DNA of 64,000 nt, from positions 1 to 64,000 of the forward strand of contig CAVTGO010000006.1 in assembly GCA_963734275.1 (NCBI GenBank), written 5' to 3'. Positions 49,881 to 56,978 of this stretch are shown in pieces. The notes under the pieces were generated by a model that was not told the DNA's origin, made no database searches, and was given only the letters and a program-made list of their open reading frames with translations. Both the position numbers and the translations under genes were made by a program. Source of the DNA: CAVTGO01 sp963734275. Lineage in GTDB: Bacteria > Actinomycetota > UBA4738 > HRBIN12. The number at the start of each line of letters is the position of its first letter. Position 1 is the stretch's first letter.

Positions 49881-50946
49881 ATGCGGTGGGTCGCGCTCCC
49901 CGCGGGCATCCTGGTCCTCCTCTGGACGCTGCTCGATGTGTTCCGGACCCTCGTCATGCCGCGGGCGGCACGCGGGCGGGTCCGACTGAGTCGGATCCTC
50001 TTCCAGCTCATGTGGCGCCCTTGGAGATGGATCGGGTTGCGCCGCAAGACCGTACTGGGCCGAGAGCGGGTCCTGGCTACGGCGGCGCCCTTCTTCTTCT
50101 TCCTCCTCCTGGTGGGCTGGGTATCCCTCGCCCTGCTGGGCTACGGGCTCATCCTCTGGAGTCCCGCGTTCGTGGACGGGATGGGAGGCGGCGATGGTTC
50201 ATTCGGGACCGCCGTCTACTTCGGCGGGATCCTCGTTGTTCACGCTCGGCTTCGGCGATGTCGTGGCCACGGGCTGGACCCGAGCGGTAGTCGTCATCGC
50301 AGGGGCGAACGGCCTCGGGCTCTTTGCGGTCGTGATCGCCTACCTCCCGGTGCTGTATCAAGCCTTCAACCGCCGGGAGGTTGGCGTCCTATTGCTCGAC
50401 GCGCGGGCCGGTTCTCCGCCCTCGGGTCCCGAGCTGCTCCACCGGATGGGGAGCGCCGGTGTAGCTTCCTCGTTGCCGGAGCTGTTCGCGGAGTGGGAGT
50501 TGTGGGTGGCCGACGTCCTCGAGACCCACATGTCCTATCCCCTCCTGGCCCTATTCAGCTCACCCCATGACAACACCTCGTGGGTAACTGCGCTCGGCTC
50601 CGTGCTGGATGCGGCCACGCTCCTCATCACCGCGGTGGAGGACGAGCCCGACGAGCACGCAAAGCTCTCGTATGGGACGGGGGTCCACGCGGTGGAGGAC
50701 CTCTTCTACTACTTCGCGCTGACCGAGCGGGAGACGCTGATCCAACGCGAGGAATTCGAGGACGTTCTCGGCGACATGAAGGACGACGGCTTCTCGATCC
50801 GGTCGGCGGACGATGCGTTCGCTCGTTTCACGGAGAAGCGGGCGAAGTACGCTCAACGGTTGGATGCGATCGCGGTGCTGCTGGCCGCGCCCCCGGGTCT
50901 GTGGATCGGCGACCGGTCCTTCCTCGGGGCGCGTACGGCACACTGA
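49881..50946 (+). CDS. Two-helix potassium-channel-type protein, one frame change
   Basis: The first frame encodes an N-terminal helix (WVALPAGILVLLWTLLDVFR), a basic loop and a second helix (FFFFLLLVGWVSLALLGYGL). After a frame change near 50235 the pore-helix filter SSLFTLGFGDVVATG appears, then an inner helix (VVVIAGANGLGLFAVVIAYL) and a cytoplasmic domain of about 200 residues (ELFAEWELWVADVLETHMSY, VEDLFYYFALTERETLIQRE). TLGFGD is a variant of the K+ filter TVGYGD. The frame change lies exactly before the filter, and one base restores it. The C-terminal domain is not a recognised RCK domain. It is divergent from the DUF5709 gene. Confidence 0.75.
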
Positions 50947-50993
50947 GCTCAGGCGATACGGACCAGGTCTTCCCCGAGCGGGAGGGGAACGTG

Positions 50994-51875
50994 ATGGCAC
51001 CCAGGCGCGTCGAGGTCACGCGTCCCGACAAGCCGCTTTGGCCCGCGCTCGGCATCACCAAACAGGTGTATGTGGACTACCTCGGTTCCGTGGCCGATCG
51101 CATGCTCCCGTGGCTGCGCGACCGACCGCTCACGCTGGTCCGAGCGCCAGATGGCGTGGGCGGCCAGCGCTATTACCAGAAGGACACACCCGCGTACGCA
51201 CCATCGTGGATCCGGACCGTCACGATCCCGGCGCCGAGCGCTAAGCGGGACGTCGCCTACACGGTGTGCAACGACGCCGCCACGCTCGCATGGCTGGGGA
51301 ACCAGGCCGCGCTGGAATTCCATCCGGCGCCGGTCCGCCGGGACCGGCTCGAGCGCCCCGACCTGCTCGTCGTGGACATCGATCCGCCCGAGGGCGCGTT
51401 CGACGCCGCGGTGGAGGTCGCCTACTTGGTGCTCGACGTCCTCGACGACCTGGGGATGACCACCCTTGTTAAGACCACGGGCGGCAAGGGGCTCCACATC
51501 GTGGTCCCGATCGCTCGGCACGTGTCTCCCGAACAGCTGCGGCACGCCGCCACGCGGCTCACGGCGATCGTCGCCGACCGCCGCCCCGACCTGGTGACCT
51601 CCGAGTTTCGCAAGGCCGGTCGCAAAGGCCGCGTGATGCTCGACCCCTCTCGCAACGGCACGGGCGCCACGATCGTGGCCCCCTACTCACCTCGCGCTCG
51701 CGCGGAGGCCACGGTCTCGTTCCCCGTCCTTCCCGGCGAGCTCCGGTCGATCGCGCCCGGCGATTACACCGTGGCGACGGTGCCCCAGCAGCTGGATAGC
51801 GCCGGCCCGGCGCGCTGGACCGAGGTGGAGAGCGACAGGCACCAACGCCTGCCCGCGTCGCTCCTGCGCGACTGA
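50994..51875 (+). CDS. LigD-type polymerase/primase domain, stand-alone
   Basis: The 293-residue protein is the Pol module of bacterial NHEJ ligase D: VEVTRPDKPLWPALGITKQV at the start, VYVDYLGSVADRMLPWLRDR, the catalytic Asp128/Asp130 in LLVVDIDPPEG, KTTGGKGLHIVVPIARHV and KGRVMLDPSRNGTGATIVAP. Such proteins add ribonucleotides or fill gaps during double-strand-break repair with Ku and a ligase. No Ku or ATP-dependent ligase gene is in the window, as is common when the modules are separate genes in actinobacteria. ATG 50994 follows GGAGGGG by six bases. The C-terminus lacks a nuclease or ligase domain. Confidence 0.9.
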   Translation: MAPRRVEVTRPDKPLWPALGITKQVYVDYLGSVADRMLPWLRDRPLTLVRAPDGVGGQRYYQKDTPAYAPSWIRTVTIPAPSAKRDVAYTVCNDAATLAWLGNQAALEFHPAPVRRDRLERPDLLVVDIDPPEGAFDAAVEVAYLVLDVLDDLGMTTLVKTTGGKGLHIVVPIARHVSPEQLRHAATRLTAIVADRRPDLVTSEFRKAGRKGRVMLDPSRNGTGATIVAPYSPRARAEATVSFPVLPGELRSIAPGDYTVATVPQQLDSAGPARWTEVESDRHQRLPASLLRD

Positions 51876-51920
51876 GCCGAGACAAGCGTCATTCCGGCCG
51901 TCGCGGACAGGGAGAAATGA

Positions 51921-52364
51921 GTCCACTTCATGGCAGATCCCGTCAAAGGACTACGCGAGATGGCGCGCGTGACGCGCGAGGACGGCGTCGTAGCGGCATG
52001 CGTGCGGGATCACGCCGGCGACCAGGGGCCGCTCAGCCTCTTCTGGAAGGCGGCCCGCCAACTCGATCCCACCGTCGAGGGTGAGTCGCAGCTCGCGGGT
52101 GCGCGCGAGGGCCACCTCGGCCAGATCTTCGAAACCGCCGGGCTGCATGGGACCGAGGAGGACGCGCTCTCCGTCAGCGTGGAAGATCAGAGGTTCGAGG
52201 AGTGGTGGGAGCCGTTCACGCTCGGCGTCGGCCCGGCCGGAGCCTACGCGGCTGGTCTCGATGCGGAGCGGCAAGCACAGTTGCGCGAACGCTGCCGAGA
52301 CATGCTGCCGGCACCACCGTTCCTGGTCACGGCCGTGGCCTGGGCGGCACTAGGGCTCGCATAG
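51921..52364 (+). pseudogene. SAM-dependent methyltransferase remnant lacking its N-terminal half
   Basis: Reading from 51921 gives VHFMADPVKGLREMARVTRE, DGVVAACVRDHAGDQGPLSL, LAGAREGHLGQIFETAGLHG, FEEWWEPFTLGVGPAGAYAA and a complete C-terminus. These are the post-motif-III half of an actinobacterial class I methyltransferase, where 'VHFMADP' normally follows the SAM-binding core. An in-frame TGA at 51918 immediately precedes Val-His-Phe, and no GxGxG motif is found upstream, where LigD ends 42 bases earlier. The gene has therefore lost its 5' half by deletion. ATG 51930 could still start a 144-residue peptide, but it could not bind SAM. Confidence 0.75.
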
Positions 52365-52400
52365 CGCTAGGGATCGGTGGCTCCGACCAGCCATCCGATG

Positions 52401-52446
52401 CCTGACATGTCCGGATCTCAGAACGTGGCACGCATGTGCCGCCGTC
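52401..52446 (-). pseudogene. Decayed duplicate of the 3' end of the M15-like gene
   Basis: On the minus strand this segment reads RAT-F-stop-DPD around ACGTTCTGAGATCCGGAC, against ACGTTCTGGGATCCGGAC in the C-terminus (TTFWDPDAS) of the gene at 48072-48695. About three quarters of the bases match by eye over 45 positions, and the conserved Trp codon has become a TGA stop. Similarity ends on both sides. It lies between the methyltransferase remnant and the WxL-like gene. Confidence 0.6.
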
Positions 52447-52573
52447 AGCCCGCGGTCGTTCCGTCACCGAGGTCGGCGGCTTTCCCACAGTAGAAGAGGG
52501 GAAGGGGGGTCGATAACTAGCTTGAAGCGCAGGATCCACCGCGCTCAGCCGAACGCCTATCGAAGGGAATTTC

Positions 52574-53104
52574 ATGCGGAAGCGCATCTTGCACGCGACC
52601 ATCGCCACGGCAACGCTCATCCTCGGTATCGCCCTGCCGGCATCGGCCGCCCCGGGCGAGACCACCGCCACGGTGACTGTGACGGGTGGATCCCTGTCGA
52701 TCACCGTGGCGACAACCGCCGGCTCCCTCGGAAGCACGCCCAACAGCGTCGGCGGCGCGACCATCAGCGGGCCTCTCGGCGAGGTGCAGGTCCTGGACGC
52801 GCGGAGCGCCGCCGCGGGCTCCGGCTGGGTCGCGAGCGTCATCTCCACCGCCTTCACCCCGACGGCGGGCCCGACGATCGCCGCCAGCGCCGTCGGCTAC
52901 ACCGCCGGGACCATCACGAAGGTGGGAACGGCGACCTACACGGCGAACGATCCAGGCAACCTCACGGGCGTGTCTGCCGCGGTCACGGCGACGGGGATCA
53001 CGGGGGACAACTCCGCTACCTGGAACCCGACGATCACGGTGGACGTCCCGGGTGGGATGGCTGCCGGCACCTACTCCGCGATCATCACCCACTCCGTTGT
53101 TTAG
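52574..53104 (+). CDS. Secreted WxL-like surface protein
   Basis: The 176-residue protein has a signal peptide (MRKRILHATIATATLILGIA ending PASAAPG) and a Thr/Ala/Gly/Ser-rich beta-strand domain with VTVTGGSLSITVATTAGSLG, LGEVQVLDARSAAAGSGWVA, and two tryptophan sites (GWVASV near residue 95 and ATWNPTITVDV near 155). The pattern of a conserved Trp in 'SGW.aSV' and a closing strand 'GTYSAIITHSVV' is that of WxL-type domains, which bind the cell wall non-covalently. The following gene encodes a DUF916-like membrane protein, the usual partner in Firmicutes WxL clusters. GAAGGG precedes the ATG. Assignment is by pattern, not by search. Confidence 0.65.
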   Translation: MRKRILHATIATATLILGIALPASAAPGETTATVTVTGGSLSITVATTAGSLGSTPNSVGGATISGPLGEVQVLDARSAAAGSGWVASVISTAFTPTAGPTIAASAVGYTAGTITKVGTATYTANDPGNLTGVSAAVTATGITGDNSATWNPTITVDVPGGMAAGTYSAIITHSVV

Positions 53105-53116
53105 AAGCCCCCAAGC

Positions 53117-53143
53117 GCCACCGCCCGCGCAGCGGGCGGTGGC
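53117..53143 (+). terminator. 12-bp perfect hairpin between the WxL-like and DUF916-like genes
   Basis: GCCACCGCCCGC (53117-53128) and GCGGGCGGTGGC (53132-53143) pair perfectly over 12 bp with a 3-base loop. It begins 12 bases after the WxL-like stop. No T run follows. It probably causes partial termination or stabilises the upstream mRNA, so that the surface protein is made in excess over its membrane partner. Confidence 0.7.
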
Positions 53144-53171
53144 GGCATCGCCTCGGCGCGCCATCCGGCTG

Positions 53172-54227
53172 ATGCGACGCGTCCTGGCCGCCTTGGCTGT
53201 GACCGCCGCGGTTCTCGCGCCGGGCGGCGCGGCCTCCGCGGTGCCCCGCCCGGCCCTCCGAGCCGCGTCGTCGGACGGCAGCATCGGGCTGAGGCTCCTC
53301 GACATCCCGGCCACGGCACGCGCTGATGCTCGGGCGCAGCTGTACATCGTGGATCACCTCGCGCCGGGTACGGTGATCGAGCGTCGGATCGAGGTGTCCA
53401 ACACCGCGGACTCCACCGTGCACGTCGGCCTCTATCCCGGCGCCGCCACTATCGTCGGAGGCTCGTTCCTGGGCGCCGAGGGTCACACACGCAACGACCT
53501 GTCCTCCTGGACGTCCGTCCGCCCGGGTTCGGTCGACGTTCCCTCCGGTGGACGGGTCGCGGCCACCGTGACGATTAGCGTCCCGAGCGACGCGGCCCAG
53601 GGAGAACAGTACGGCGTCGTCTGGGCCGAGGCGCGCTCGGCTCCCACCGCCGACGGCGTCATCCAGGTCAGCCGCGTCGGCATCCGGCTCTACGTCTCCG
53701 TCGGCCCGGGTGGTGCTCCGGCTGCCGACTTCACGATCGATTCGCTGACCGCCATGCGCTCCTCCGAGGGCAAGCCGATGGTCCTCGCGACCGTACGCAA
53801 CACGGGCGGGCGGGCGCTCGACATGAACGGAACCCTGGAACTGTTGGCGGGTCCGGGTGGGCTGAGCGCCGGCCCGTTCCCCGCTACCCTCGGCGTCACG
53901 CTCGGGATCGGCGAGACGGAGCCCGTCACGATCGTCCTGGACGAACGTCTCCCCGCCGGGCCCTGGGATGCGGAGATCACTCTCCGCAGCGGACTGCTCG
54001 ATCGCACCGCACGAGCAACCATCACCTTCCCCGCCATCGGGGCGGCGCCCCCGGTGAAGACCGTGTCGGGCGCACCCGGATGGCTCTACCCCGCCGCAGG
54101 CGGCATCGCTGTCCTGCTGGTGAGCGTGGCTGCTCTGCTCGCCGTGCGCGGGCGCCCGCGGCGCCCCACGATGGAACGCGGGCGGCGTTCTCCCACCCTG
54201 CGAACGCCGTCCTCCACGACCTCGTGA
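53172..54227 (+). CDS. DUF916/WxL-partner-like membrane-anchored surface protein
   Basis: The 351-residue protein has an N-terminal signal peptide (MRRVLAALAVTAAVLAPGGA) and two Ig-like domains. Domain 1 (about 30-180) has the DUF916 pattern: IGLRLLDIPATARADARAQL, YIVDHLAPGTVIERRIEVSN, TADSTVHVGLYPGAA, SVDVPSGGRVAATVTISVPS and GEQYGVVWAEA. Domain 2 (about 190-290) has VLATVRNTGGRALDMNGTLE. A C-terminal transmembrane helix (about 300-325; LYPAAGGIAVLLVSVAALLA) is followed by a basic tail. This matches WxL cluster proteins that tether WxL proteins to peptidoglycan. The start ATG 53172 has a weak site. Confidence 0.7.
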   Translation: MRRVLAALAVTAAVLAPGGAASAVPRPALRAASSDGSIGLRLLDIPATARADARAQLYIVDHLAPGTVIERRIEVSNTADSTVHVGLYPGAATIVGGSFLGAEGHTRNDLSSWTSVRPGSVDVPSGGRVAATVTISVPSDAAQGEQYGVVWAEARSAPTADGVIQVSRVGIRLYVSVGPGGAPAADFTIDSLTAMRSSEGKPMVLATVRNTGGRALDMNGTLELLAGPGGLSAGPFPATLGVTLGIGETEPVTIVLDERLPAGPWDAEITLRSGLLDRTARATITFPAIGAAPPVKTVSGAPGWLYPAAGGIAVLLVSVAALLAVRGRPRRPTMERGRRSPTLRTPSSTTS

Positions 54228-54258
54228 CGGATCCGGCACGAGGTCGGGAACCGCGGCC

Positions 54259-55122
54259 CTAGGCCTCCCCGGAGGCCACCTCCTCGGACCCGTCCTCGGG
54301 ATCATCCGGTCCCGCGCCCAACGGCTGGTCGAAGGTCAGCGCGTAGACCTCCTGCCCCTTGGGGTACTCCTTCGTCGGGCGATACTCGCGCGTCACGGTG
54401 ACGCCCAACCCCTGGTAGACGCCGTCGCGCTCGTCCCGGAGCCGCTCGCCGAGGAAGACGTTCGCGATGATCTCTTGGGGCAGCTCGGCCGCCGTCACCA
54501 TCCGCACTGCTCCGACCACCGGCGAGCCCACCACCGTGAGCTCGCCGGCGATCTGCACGAGGTAGCCCGGGCCGGCATCGAGACCCATCGAGAGAACGAC
54601 GCCGTCCGGCAGGTTCCTGGAGTTCCTCCTGAAGTCTTCGAGCACGAGTCGATGGAAGAAGTCGACCAGGGTGCGAGCCGTGTGCACGACATCGCCGGCC
54701 GCCTGGACGAAGTGCTCGTGATACTCGTCGTCGGGACCGGACTGAACGATCCAGTAGGCGAGGAACCCGTCGCCCGTGAACTTGTCGAACCATCCACCCG
54801 AGCGCCGGATCCCCTGCCGGACCGAGGACACGAACTTGTCCATGGTGAAGGCGAAACGCTCGAACCTGATGGCCTCCTTCATCAGGCTGGTGGAGCTGCG
54901 GATGTCGGCGGCCATCACGAACATCTGGATGGGCTCGCCGTCGATGATGGCGTCGAGCAGTTCCTGCTTGCCGAGGCGCCCTTCCCAGTCGGGAGGCGCG
55001 TGGGTCGTCAGGAGGTCGACCAGATGCAACCGCTCGTGGTCGCGCTCCTCGGGTGTCCAGGTGCGCTCCGCCCCGGCGTCCGATCGAGCAGCCGTGGTCG
55101 CCTCGCTCCCGGGACCAGTCAC
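54259..55122 (-). CDS. Class III nucleotidyl cyclase-domain protein
   Basis: The 287-residue protein has a cyclase homology domain at about 70-250: MFVMAADIRSSTSLMKEAIR (metal-binding Asp of the 'DIxxST' motif), RRSGGWFDKFTGDGFLAYW (the 'KxxGDxxxA' block with second Asp), VVLSMGLDAGPGYLVQIAG and VVGSPVVGAVRMVTAAELPQ. Both metal Asp positions are present, so synthesis of a cyclic nucleotide is possible; the base-selecting residues are atypical, so ATP or GTP cannot be decided. No membrane or HAMP segment is attached. The start is uncertain: GTG 55122 follows GGAG closely and avoids overlap with the hydrolase gene, whereas a longer frame would overlap it. Confidence 0.75.
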   Translation of the reverse strand: MTGPGSEATTAARSDAGAERTWTPEERDHERLHLVDLLTTHAPPDWEGRLGKQELLDAIIDGEPIQMFVMAADIRSSTSLMKEAIRFERFAFTMDKFVSSVRQGIRRSGGWFDKFTGDGFLAYWIVQSGPDDEYHEHFVQAAGDVVHTARTLVDFFHRLVLEDFRRNSRNLPDGVVLSMGLDAGPGYLVQIAGELTVVGSPVVGAVRMVTAAELPQEIIANVFLGERLRDERDGVYQGLGVTVTREYRPTKEYPKGQEVYALTFDQPLGAGPDDPEDGSEEVASGEA

Positions 55123-55162
55123 CTTCTCCGAGAGGACCGAGTCAAGCCCATGGAGACGCAGT

Positions 55163-55939
55163 CTAGGGACCGAAGAAGTCCGCCAGCACCGCGGCGATGA
55201 CCGCCTGGTCGACGTCGTGGGATTGGCCCTCGAGGGTCCGGCGCTGCCCGTCGGGGAGGGCGTCGGCGAGCGCCTGCGCAGCCTCGCCCATGAACGGGAA
55301 GCTCGCCCCACCGTCGATCACGAGCGTGGGCGCCTTGACGGCGGCGGCACGCTCGGTCGGCACCGAGTAATCGCCCATGATCGTGGCGTCGTACGGCAGC
55401 GTGTGCGCCAGCGCCTCCTGGCCGGCCCAGAACGGCTGGGCGCGCGCGCCGGCGACGAACTCGGGCGGCAGACCTACGACCTTCGACATGAAGTACTCCA
55501 CCGCTTCGCCCCGGCGACCCTCCGCGAGCATCTCGTGGTACCGCTCCACCTGGTCCGCGGGCGGGCGCGCCCGCTCATCCAAGATGAACGGCGGCTCCCA
55601 GAGCGCCAGCTTCATGATGGGGAGTCCGCTCGCCGCCGCCTCGAGGGCAAGGGCCGCGCCGGAGGACGTCCCGTACACGGACGCCGACCCACCGGCCTCG
55701 GTGACCATGGCATCCAGATCCTCGACCTCGCGCTCGACTGCGTACGGCGCGGCGTCTCCGCTATCGCCTCGACCACGACGGTCGTAGTTGAACACCGTGA
55801 GATGCGGTGCAAGCAGCTGCGCGAGCTGCGCGTTCGCCATCCGGTCGGTCGACCCGCCACACACGAGGATGACCGGCGGCCCCGCTCCCAACCGATCGAA
55901 CGCGATGGTGGTGCCGTCCTTCGATGTGACCTCGTTCAT
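55163..55939 (-). CDS. Alpha/beta-fold hydrolase
   Basis: The 258-residue protein shows PPVILVCGGSTDRMANAQLA, VFNYDRRGRGDSGDAAPYAV, the nucleophile elbow VYGTSSGAALALEA with Ser92, the acid region APTLVIDGGASFPFMG and the terminal His in LEGQSHDVDQAV. The oxyanion turn is CGGS instead of the usual HGxP, and no long cap is inserted, as in the actinobacterial 'alpha/beta fold hydrolase' group near AHSA1 genes. Substrate unknown. AGGAGG precedes the ATG. It follows the AHSA1 gene by 28 bases on the same strand. Confidence 0.85.
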   Translation of the reverse strand: MNEVTSKDGTTIAFDRLGAGPPVILVCGGSTDRMANAQLAQLLAPHLTVFNYDRRGRGDSGDAAPYAVEREVEDLDAMVTEAGGSASVYGTSSGAALALEAAASGLPIMKLALWEPPFILDERARPPADQVERYHEMLAEGRRGEAVEYFMSKVVGLPPEFVAGARAQPFWAGQEALAHTLPYDATIMGDYSVPTERAAAVKAPTLVIDGGASFPFMGEAAQALADALPDGQRRTLEGQSHDVDQAVIAAVLADFFGP

Positions 55940-55967
55940 GGCCTTCTCCTCCTCTGGTCCCCTCGGT

Positions 55968-56705
55968 CTATCCGAAGGTCCGGGTGAGCCAGGATCCCCA
56001 GGCCTCTTGGGTCGTCTCGTCGACGGCGGTGAAGATGTGGTGTCCCACGACGACCGTGTCCTGGAAGCCACGGATGAATCGGTACAGGCCGTCCTCGGAG
56101 CGCAGACCGAAGATGTTCGGCGAGAGGTAGTCCACGACGCCCTCGATCGGCTCGAGGCCCTCCGGCGTGAGCCGCACGGTTCCATCGATAGCTTCCGAGC
56201 CCGTCAGGCCGAGGGGTTCCCTGAAGACGGTCCAGCCCGGGTCTCGGCCGGCGACGGAGGGTCCGAACGCGTCGATCGACGTCGCGGTCCGGCCACGGAA
56301 GTAGGTGAGGAACTGGCCGAGCTTGAACAGCATCGCCGGGTCGCCTTCCTTCAGCGCGTCGTACTCCGCCTCCCACTCACCGCCCAGGAAGCCGTTGTGG
56401 ATCCAGCGAACGTCGGTGGTGCCTTCGCCGCGATCCTCGATCTGCCATTCGAAGGCGTGGAGCGTCCCGTCCTCACCCTCGTCGGTCCGGTGCGAGAAGC
56501 GGTTCGGCGGCTCCCATGCGGTGACGGTCGACTCCATCGTGAAGCCCGGCAGGACCGTCCGAGCCGTGCCGCCGACGCGGGGCTCCACCTCGTTCCTCCC
56601 CATGAACCAGGAATCGACCCCCGGACCGGTGGTGATCGCCTGCCAGACCTCCTCGAGGGTGGCGGCGACCGCGATCCGATTGTCGGTCTCGAACGGCTGA
56701 GCCAT
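55968..56705 (-). CDS. SRPBCC/AHSA1-family protein
   Basis: The 245-residue protein begins with a START-like domain: DNRIAVAATLEEVWQAITTG, PGVDSWFMGRNEVEPRVGGT, TVTAWEPPNRFSHRTDEGED and HAFEWQIEDRGEGTTDVRWI. This is the AHSA1/Bet-v1-like hydrophobic pocket. A second half of about 100 residues (FGPSVAGRDPGWTVFREPLG) extends beyond the standard 140-residue domain and may be another, degenerate START repeat. It probably binds a hydrophobic ligand. It precedes the hydrolase gene and is likely in one transcript with it. Confidence 0.85.
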   Translation of the reverse strand: MAQPFETDNRIAVAATLEEVWQAITTGPGVDSWFMGRNEVEPRVGGTARTVLPGFTMESTVTAWEPPNRFSHRTDEGEDGTLHAFEWQIEDRGEGTTDVRWIHNGFLGGEWEAEYDALKEGDPAMLFKLGQFLTYFRGRTATSIDAFGPSVAGRDPGWTVFREPLGLTGSEAIDGTVRLTPEGLEPIEGVVDYLSPNIFGLRSEDGLYRFIRGFQDTVVVGHHIFTAVDETTQEAWGSWLTRTFG

Positions 56706-56934
56706 CTCAGACCCCTCTCCTCGTCACGGCATCACTCACAGGACCGGTAGGAGCGGTCAAACTCATCGGTTCCCCCTCCGTGTGCGCGCCTCGTGTCGGT
56801 GGCCGCGCTTCGGTCCGGCGACCAGGATCCTCGGTGAGTCTGAGCCATCTCGCGAGGGGCCGGCGGCCGGGCATGACGAACGGTCACCCGTCGAGCCCGA
56901 AGGGAGGCGGGTGGCAGCCTGGGAGGACCGCGAT

Positions 56935-56962
56935 GGTGCGCCGCGCGCCGACGCGACGCACC
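56935..56962 (-). terminator. Hairpin after the M14 gene
   Basis: GGTGCG (56935-56940) and CGCACC (56957-56962) pair over a 16-base GC-rich loop, with outer CGAT/ATCG bases able to extend the stem across a bulge. It lies 17 bases beyond the M14 stop on the minus strand. No T run is present. The rest of 56706-56978 holds no gene. Confidence 0.4.
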
Positions 56963-56978
56963 ACCGCCATCGGGGTCG

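Noticed and set aside
52365..52573. Riboswitch in the leader of the WxL-like gene
   Set aside because: The short GGCAC/GTGCC hairpin there belongs to the decayed M15-like fragment, and no conserved c-di-GMP, c-di-AMP or cobalamin element could be recognised.
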